64,000 nucleotides of DNA from DATEAV01 sp964575425 (lineage in GTDB: Bacteria; Chloroflexota; Anaerolineae; Anaerolineales; E44-bin32): NCBI GenBank assembly GCA_964575425.1, contig CAZNRD010000005.1, forward strand, positions 1-64,000, read 5' to 3'. Below the pieces are notes generated by a model. The model saw nothing but the letters and a program-made list of their open reading frames with translations, was not told where the DNA came from and made no database searches. The position numbers and the translations under genes are program-made. Shown piece after piece: positions 59,077 through 64,000 of the stretch; the first letter of the stretch is position 1; every line of letters begins with the position of its first letter.

Positions 59077-60438
59077 ATGACAGCAGCGCCGGCCCCATGG
59101 GGCAACACAGATCGCCGCGCGAAATGGAGCGCAGTCTGGATCGCTCTGATCCTGGCGCTGTGTGCGCCGCGTCTGCTCCTCGTCTGGAACGCGTTCACCT
59201 CTCCGGAGCGCACCCTCCTGACGGATTCAGCCGGCTATCTGGAGTTGGCCGCCAGTCTGCGCCTCGAGGGGCGCTTCCAGGCGTCGGAGCATGAGGAGAG
59301 TCTGCGCACGCCGGGCTACCCCGCCTTTCTAGCATTGATTCAATCCGCGTTTGGCGAGCAACCAGGCTTTGTCGTTGCGGCTCAGGTGATACTGACTCTG
59401 CTCACCGCCTGGCTTGTGCACCGCGGGGCTGGGCGGCTGGGAGGGCCAAGGGCGGCTCTGGGCGCAGTCTGGCTGTACGCCCTCAGCCCGAACGCGCTGT
59501 TTTGGGCCGGGACGGTGATGACCGAGACGCTCTTTGCCTTCTGGCTGGCGCTCGCGCTGGTCTTGCTGGCCGAAGGGTTGCGGCGAAAGGCCGGATGGTG
59601 GTGCGCGGCCAGCGGCCTGGCAATTGGTCTTGGAGTGCTGACGCGTCCGATTGGACTGTACCTGATACCCCTGTGGGCGCTGGCCGCGCTGCTGGCAGCG
59701 TGGAGCGCGACGCGGCGGAAGCAGGCGTTCGCCCTCCCCGCACTGTTCCTGCTCGCTGCGCTGGTTCCCGTCCTGGCCTGGCAGACGCGCAATCTGATCG
59801 TTCACGACACCTTTCGCCTGACGGCCAGCTTCCGCACCGTCTTCATCGACTACACCGCTGCGTCGGCGGTCGGGGATGCGCTGGGCATCAGCCGCGATGA
59901 GGCCGCCACCCGCCTGCGCCAGTCGCCGGATGCCTTCCGCGCCGCGCTCGACGCCGTCCGCCGTCATCCGGCCAGCCTTGTGCGCGTGTCGCTGCAAGGC
60001 ATTTCCCGGACGGCGCTTGGGACCGAGGCCGGCACTTGGCTGGCGATCGTCAGTGGGAAGCCCTATCGGCCGTCGGGCCTGCTTGAGGCGATCCTCCGCG
60101 GCGATCTGCGGGCGTTCGGTGAGGCGCTCGACCTCCGCCTCGAGGCAAGTTCGGAACGCGCTGGGACCGCACTGCTGCTGTGGGGTCTGCTCTACTCAAT
60201 CGTCGTGTACCTGCTGAGCTTCTTTGCCCTATTGCGGTTGCGTTGCATTCCGTCAGTCCCGTTTCGTTGGACAGCGATCATCCTGATCCTCTCCACCGCT
60301 TACCTGACGACCATGCCTCTGACCATCGGGGATGCGCGCTTCCGCGTTCCGGTTGAGCCATTCCTGGCGATCCTGGGTGGCATGGCCCTGGTGACAAGGC
60401 CTCCCGCGCCCGTCCTGCAGCCGGAGCAGCAGGGTTGA
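59077..60438 (+). CDS. GT39-like membrane glycosyltransferase
   Basis: A 453-residue polytopic protein. LTDSAGYLELAASLRLEG, LRTPGYPAFLALIQS, and GTVMTETLFAFWLALALVLLAEGLRRK are GT39/PMT-type signatures shared with 15067-16410. A short cytoplasmic loop with RTALGTEAG and a final GDARFRVPVEPFLAILGGMAL are typical of the family. ATG start 28 bases after the previous stop. Likely uses undecaprenyl-phosphate sugars made by a GT2 such as 19148-20146. Confidence 0.78.
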   Translation: MTAAPAPWGNTDRRAKWSAVWIALILALCAPRLLLVWNAFTSPERTLLTDSAGYLELAASLRLEGRFQASEHEESLRTPGYPAFLALIQSAFGEQPGFVVAAQVILTLLTAWLVHRGAGRLGGPRAALGAVWLYALSPNALFWAGTVMTETLFAFWLALALVLLAEGLRRKAGWWCAASGLAIGLGVLTRPIGLYLIPLWALAALLAAWSATRRKQAFALPALFLLAALVPVLAWQTRNLIVHDTFRLTASFRTVFIDYTAASAVGDALGISRDEAATRLRQSPDAFRAALDAVRRHPASLVRVSLQGISRTALGTEAGTWLAIVSGKPYRPSGLLEAILRGDLRAFGEALDLRLEASSERAGTALLLWGLLYSIVVYLLSFFALLRLRCIPSVPFRWTAIILILSTAYLTTMPLTIGDARFRVPVEPFLAILGGMALVTRPPAPVLQPEQQG

Positions 60439-60442
60439 GCCG

Positions 60443-61495
60443 ATGAACCGGGGTCCGGGCTGCGCGGTGGTGATCCGCGCCTTCGATGAGGAAGAGCACA
60501 TCGGCCGCCTGTTGTCTGGGATCCTGGCGCAGACGGTGGAGCCGGCGGAGGTCTTTCTGGTTGACTCGGGATCGACGGACGCGACCTTGGCCATTGCTTC
60601 CCGGTTCCCGGTGCGGGTCCTGTCCATTTCGCCGGAGGAGTTCTCCTTTGGACGGTCCCTCAACATGGGCTGCCGGGCGGCTCGAAGCGAGTTCCTCGTC
60701 TTGGCCAGCGCCCATGTCTATCCGGTGTATCCGGACTGGCTGGAACAGCTCCTGCGGCCCTTCGCCGATCCCACGATCGCGCTGGTCTACGGCAGGCAGC
60801 GCGCCGCCCCGTCGTCGCGATTCAGTGAGCACCAAATCCTGGCGAAATGGTTCCCCGATGTCCCCAACGGCAGGCAGACTCACCCGTTCTGCAACAACGC
60901 CAATGCGGCCATTCGCCGCAGCCTTTGGGAGCAAAGACCATACGACGAGGCCCTGCCTGGACTTGAGGATGTGGACTGGGCGACCTGGGCTCTGTCCAAG
61001 GGCTTTGCCCTGTACTACAGCGCCGCAGCCGAAGTGGTGCATGTGCATAATGAGCGGCCGCGCGCGGTCTTCAACCGCTACCGGCGAGAAGCCATGGCGC
61101 TGAAGACAATTCGGCCGCAGGAGCAGTTCCGGCTGTGGGACTTGATACGCCTGTTCCTATCAAATGTCCTATCGGACGCGTGGCACGCAATGCGTGAGGG
61201 GCAGGCCTCACACGTGATGTGGGAAATCGTCTGGTTTCGGTGGATGCAATTCTGGGGCACCTACCGCGGGTTCCGGCAAGCAGGGCCGCTAACGGCGTCG
61301 CTCAAGCAAGCCTTCTACTATCCGCGAAGTCTTGAGTCGCATCGTTCTGACACGCGCCGGGCCATCGCGCCGATCCAGTACGGGCACTCGCTGATTTTCC
61401 CCCGCGAGCCACAGGCCATGGATGCTCGAGCCGCGCTGGAGAAGCGGGAGAGCCCGGTCCACACTGCTGTTGGACGCGGAAGCTCATCGAGGTGA
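60443..61495 (+). CDS. GT2 glycosyltransferase
   Basis: A 350-residue GT-A protein. VVIRAFDEEEHIGRLLSGILAQTVEPAEVFLVDSGSTDATLAIA, SAHVYPVYPDWLEQLL, FCNNANAAIRRSLWEQRPYDEALPGLEDVDWATWAL (ED metal/catalytic region) are typical of rhamnosyltransferase-like GT2 enzymes. Cytosolic; acceptor unknown. It overlaps the next gene by four bases (GTGA). Confidence 0.85.
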   Translation: MNRGPGCAVVIRAFDEEEHIGRLLSGILAQTVEPAEVFLVDSGSTDATLAIASRFPVRVLSISPEEFSFGRSLNMGCRAARSEFLVLASAHVYPVYPDWLEQLLRPFADPTIALVYGRQRAAPSSRFSEHQILAKWFPDVPNGRQTHPFCNNANAAIRRSLWEQRPYDEALPGLEDVDWATWALSKGFALYYSAAAEVVHVHNERPRAVFNRYRREAMALKTIRPQEQFRLWDLIRLFLSNVLSDAWHAMREGQASHVMWEIVWFRWMQFWGTYRGFRQAGPLTASLKQAFYYPRSLESHRSDTRRAIAPIQYGHSLIFPREPQAMDARAALEKRESPVHTAVGRGSSSR

Positions 61496-63045
61496 ACGTG
61501 GGTTGGCGAGCGATTCTACGATCAACCTGGCCCCTCCTGCTGCTGGGAATACTGGCGGCAGGGCTGCTGCTCTATGCAACCCCGTGGGGTCTGGGGTTGG
61601 GCGGCGACAGCTACTACTACGTCAGCGGGGCGCGCGGTCTGCTGGCGGGCCAGGGTTTCAGCCGCCCCGCGGCAGACGGCAGCATCCGCCTCATCACGCA
61701 CTATCCACCGGGGTACTCAATCATGCTGGCGGCGATCACGGCCATGGGGCTGGACACCCTCGTCGCGGCGCGGTGGCTGGCGGCGGCCCTATTCGGCGTG
61801 AACGTGACCCTGGCAGGAAGCCTGGTCTACCGGGTCACGCGCTCGGTTTGGCCCGCCTGCCTGACTGCGCTGCTCGTGCTCGCCACACCTGCTCTGCTTG
61901 TCACACACACCTGGTTGTTGTCCGAGGCCATGTTTCTCACGATTACCCTGCTCATGCTTCTGGCCCTCGGTCGCTCAGCGGAGCGTGCAACGGCCTGGCG
62001 AGTGGCGAGTGCAGGAGCGCTGGGGAGCCTGGCGTACCTGACCCGCTACGTCGGCCTGGCGATGATCGCGGCTGGGGGTCTGGCCATGCTCCTCTTCTCG
62101 GATGGCAAGTGGTGCCGCCGGCTGGCCGCGGCGATCGGATTCGGTGTGGGAGCGGCGGTTGGGCCCCTGCTGTGGTCGCTGCGCAATCTGGCGGTGGGTG
62201 GGAGCGTGGCCTACCGGGCACAGGCCATCCACTTTCCAACGATGGACCGCTTGTACGAGGCGGTTGAGACCGTGTCCTTGTGGCTGCTTCCCAGCCGCGT
62301 CCCTTCTGAACTCCGCCAGGCGCTTGCTCTCATCACACTACTTCTTCTCGTGGCCCTCGCCATTCGAATCCTGGTTCGAGGCCCGTTCCACGAGGCCCGT
62401 CCCGGGTTTGCCGAGCAGATCGGGGTCCTCGTGTCGCTCATGGCTGCGTACCCGTTGACTCTGGCAGCGGCCATCACCATCGCGGGGTCTTCCGTTCCCC
62501 TGGACCACCGGATCCTGTCGCCGCTGCTTGTTGTTCTGCTGATCCTAGGGGTTCTGGTAGTTTGGGATCTGCAGCAGAGGGCCAAGAGCAGCAGAGTGCC
62601 ACGCATCGCTCTGACGTTGGCCGGGGTCGCCTTTCTGGCGCTGACGCTGGTTCGAGGGGCGGGCACGGTCCGGCGGTTGCAGGCCGATGGTCAGGGTGGA
62701 GCGGCGCGCGCCTGGCAGGAGTCGGCCCTCGTCGACTGGGTGCGGGGACGGCCGGCCGAGACTGCGATCTTCAGCAACGAGCTCGATATCCTGTATCTCT
62801 ACACGGGGCGCCAGGCATATCAAGTGCCCATTCGCTGGGACCCGGTGTGGGAGACCGAGCGGGAGGACTACCCCGAACAACTGGCGCGCATGCGCGAGGA
62901 CATCCTGCGCCGAGGAGCCGTGCTGGTCCTGTTCGATACCATCGATGGGCAGCAAGCGTTCTTCGCTCCGAGGGAGGAACTCACTTGGGGACTGACCGAG
63001 TGGCTGCGGACGGACGATGGTGGCGTGTATGGAGCCCCGCGATGA
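61492..63045 (+). CDS. GT-C-like polytopic membrane protein
   Basis: A 517-residue protein. LGLGGDSYYYVSGARGLLAGQG (GGDSYYY loop acid), THYPPGYSIMLAAI, then TWLLSEAMFLTITLLMLLALG and ASAGALGSLAYLTRYVGLAMIAAG are shared with the next gene. A C-terminal soluble domain of ~120 residues is present. GTG start overlapping the GT2 stop. Probably a membrane glycosyltransferase related to GT39. Confidence 0.72.
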   Translation: MNVGWRAILRSTWPLLLLGILAAGLLLYATPWGLGLGGDSYYYVSGARGLLAGQGFSRPAADGSIRLITHYPPGYSIMLAAITAMGLDTLVAARWLAAALFGVNVTLAGSLVYRVTRSVWPACLTALLVLATPALLVTHTWLLSEAMFLTITLLMLLALGRSAERATAWRVASAGALGSLAYLTRYVGLAMIAAGGLAMLLFSDGKWCRRLAAAIGFGVGAAVGPLLWSLRNLAVGGSVAYRAQAIHFPTMDRLYEAVETVSLWLLPSRVPSELRQALALITLLLLVALAIRILVRGPFHEARPGFAEQIGVLVSLMAAYPLTLAAAITIAGSSVPLDHRILSPLLVVLLILGVLVVWDLQQRAKSSRVPRIALTLAGVAFLALTLVRGAGTVRRLQADGQGGAARAWQESALVDWVRGRPAETAIFSNELDILYLYTGRQAYQVPIRWDPVWETEREDYPEQLARMREDILRRGAVLVLFDTIDGQQAFFAPREELTWGLTEWLRTDDGGVYGAPR

Positions 63046-64000
63046 AAGCGGGAGATGATCGAGCCGGTGCTGTGAGCCTGACCGGCGGATCGGGCCTGGG
63101 CGGTGGGAGCAAACGCAGGCCGCGCGCCGAGCGCCTGGCCGCAGGTCTGCTTGCTGGCGGGAGCGTCGTGTTCGCGCTGATCTGCAGCCGCCATGGCGCG
63201 GCCATCGGCGGCGATGGTGTTGGATACGTGATGGCGGCGCGCAATCTGCTCTCTGGTTATGGATTGAGCTGGGTTGGCGCTGCCGGGGACGTCCGGCCGA
63301 TGACGATCTTCGGCCCCCTCTTTCCGCTTCTCCTCAGCGCCCTGGGCTTGTTTGGGGTCGACCCTCTGGCGGGAGCCCGGGCGTTGAACTCTGTCTTGTT
63401 CGGCGTCAACACGCTGCTGGTGATTGCCATCTTGCGGGAGAACAGCCGAGCTGCCTGGCTATCCCTGTTAGGCGGGCTGCTCTTCATGTTCTACCCGCCG
63501 CTCCTCGGGCTGCACGCCGGAGTGCAATCGGAACCCATCTTCCTGACCCTGCTGCTCCTTGAAGTTCTCTTCTTGGCACGAGCTTTTCGGTCTGGCTTCG
63601 GTCGGTGGCTGGTGCTGGCCGCAGGGTCAGCGGGCCTGGCATACCTGGCCCGTTACGCGGGCTTGGCCTTCATCGCCTCCGGGCTGGCGACAATCATCGG
63701 CCACCAAAGCCGTGAAGGATGGCAACACCGCATGCGACAGGCACTGCTATTCGGCTTGGTGGCCGCTCTGCCGGTGGCGGGTTGGATGCTCAGGAATACC
63801 ATGGTTGCAGGTGGCCCCATGGAGCGGTCCGTCAGCTTCCAGCCATTCTCGGCCGCGATGGCTGTGCAAGCCGTCGACCTAGTCAGCTTCTGGTTTCTGC
63901 CCGACCTCGTCCCCCTCCTGGTGAGGGCATTGAGCACGATCGTGGGCGCGGGTCTGGTGAAGGCGGCGTGGGTGCGGGCACGTCGTCGCGGCGAAACCCC
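63042..64000 (+). CDS. GT-C-like polytopic membrane protein, truncated by the window end
   Basis: The first ~319 codons of a gene running off the right edge. Motifs AIGGDGVGYVMAARNLLSGYGL, FGPLFPLLLSALG, LNSVLFGVNTLLV, AGSAGLAYLARYAGLAFIASG parallel the preceding protein, so the two are tandem paralogues. The ATG at 63042 overlaps the previous stop (ATGA). No stop codon occurs before 64000. Confidence 0.75.
   Translation, partial: MKAGDDRAGAVSLTGGSGLGGGSKRRPRAERLAAGLLAGGSVVFALICSRHGAAIGGDGVGYVMAARNLLSGYGLSWVGAAGDVRPMTIFGPLFPLLLSALGLFGVDPLAGARALNSVLFGVNTLLVIAILRENSRAAWLSLLGGLLFMFYPPLLGLHAGVQSEPIFLTLLLLEVLFLARAFRSGFGRWLVLAAGSAGLAYLARYAGLAFIASGLATIIGHQSREGWQHRMRQALLFGLVAALPVAGWMLRNTMVAGGPMERSVSFQPFSAAMAVQAVDLVSFWFLPDLVPLLVRALSTIVGAGLVKAAWVRARRRGET

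Noticed and set aside
17967..64000. Third copy of the AATTCA-N5-TGAAT operator
   Set aside because: None found by eye near other starts; several ATTCA or TTCAG sequences lack the matching half-site.
1..64000. CRISPR arrays, insertion sequences, prophage or rRNA
   Set aside because: No regularly spaced repeats, transposase-like proteins, integrase or rRNA-like sequence were seen.

Overview
The window is a high-GC stretch of what is probably a metagenome-assembled bacterial chromosome; a run of exactly 100 N at 5589-5688 is a scaffold join. The best guess for the host is a Chloroflexota (Anaerolineae-like) bacterium. This rests on an FMN riboswitch in front of a RibXY-type riboflavin ABC transporter, an arrangement known from that phylum, together with the general gene style. 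No rRNA, tRNA, CRISPR array or insertion sequence was seen.

Layout. 1-3090 (minus strand): a large GT-C membrane protein and a methyltransferase. 3216-6074: divergent promoters, an FMN riboswitch and the riboflavin transporter genes (permease, lipoprotein, gap-interrupted ATPase), closed by a palindromic terminator. 6099-7806 (minus): a DUF4349 lipoprotein and a metallophosphatase. 7866-10192: a tight tsaE-tsaB-rimI-uracil-DNA glycosylase operon. From 10214 to the right edge almost everything belongs to one very large surface-polysaccharide locus, all on the plus strand except a flippase at 23186-24700.

Polysaccharide locus. 10214-12549 encodes a UDP-HexNAc dehydrogenase and a 4-epimerase (a uronate donor). 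12558-23189 has a Wzx-type flippase, glycosyltransferases, GDP-mannose 4,6-dehydratase and an AsnB-type amidotransferase. 24962-29803 holds two tandem paralogous GT-C proteins and a methyltransferase. 29831-33475 has a winged-helix regulator, GDP-fucose synthase and a Wzm/Wzt exporter. 33472-38806 holds a capsule-type transferase, methyltransferases and sugar dehydratase/reductase genes. 38803-45508 is a nonulosonic-acid-type block: NeuB, a carrier protein, a class II synthetase-like amino acid:carrier protein ligase, an AAC(3)-like N-acyltransferase, a glycosyltransferase, an SpsF-type cytidylyltransferase and a DUF4910 aminopeptidase-like protein. 45505-51559 holds more glycosyltransferases, a Gfo/Idh oxidoreductase and a membrane flippase-like protein. 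51666-54587 is a second nonulosonate block: an SDR, a CMP-sugar synthetase fused to a HAD phosphatase, and a NeuB lacking its C-terminal SAF domain. 54619-64000 is rich in GT-C membrane proteins.

How it fits together. The locus can make uronate, fucose and two nonulosonate-like donors, assemble them with many GT-A/GT-B/GT-C transferases, and export products by both Wzx-type and Wzm/Wzt routes. Two results stand out. First, gmd and the regulator-fcl unit, 12 kb apart, have near-identical promoters carrying the same inverted repeat on the -10/start region, which suggests one regulator controls both halves of GDP-fucose synthesis. Second, the carrier protein, ligase, N-acyltransferase and aminopeptidase-like genes look like a pathway that puts an amino acid on a sugar through a carrier-protein thioester; I do not know of a described system of this composition.
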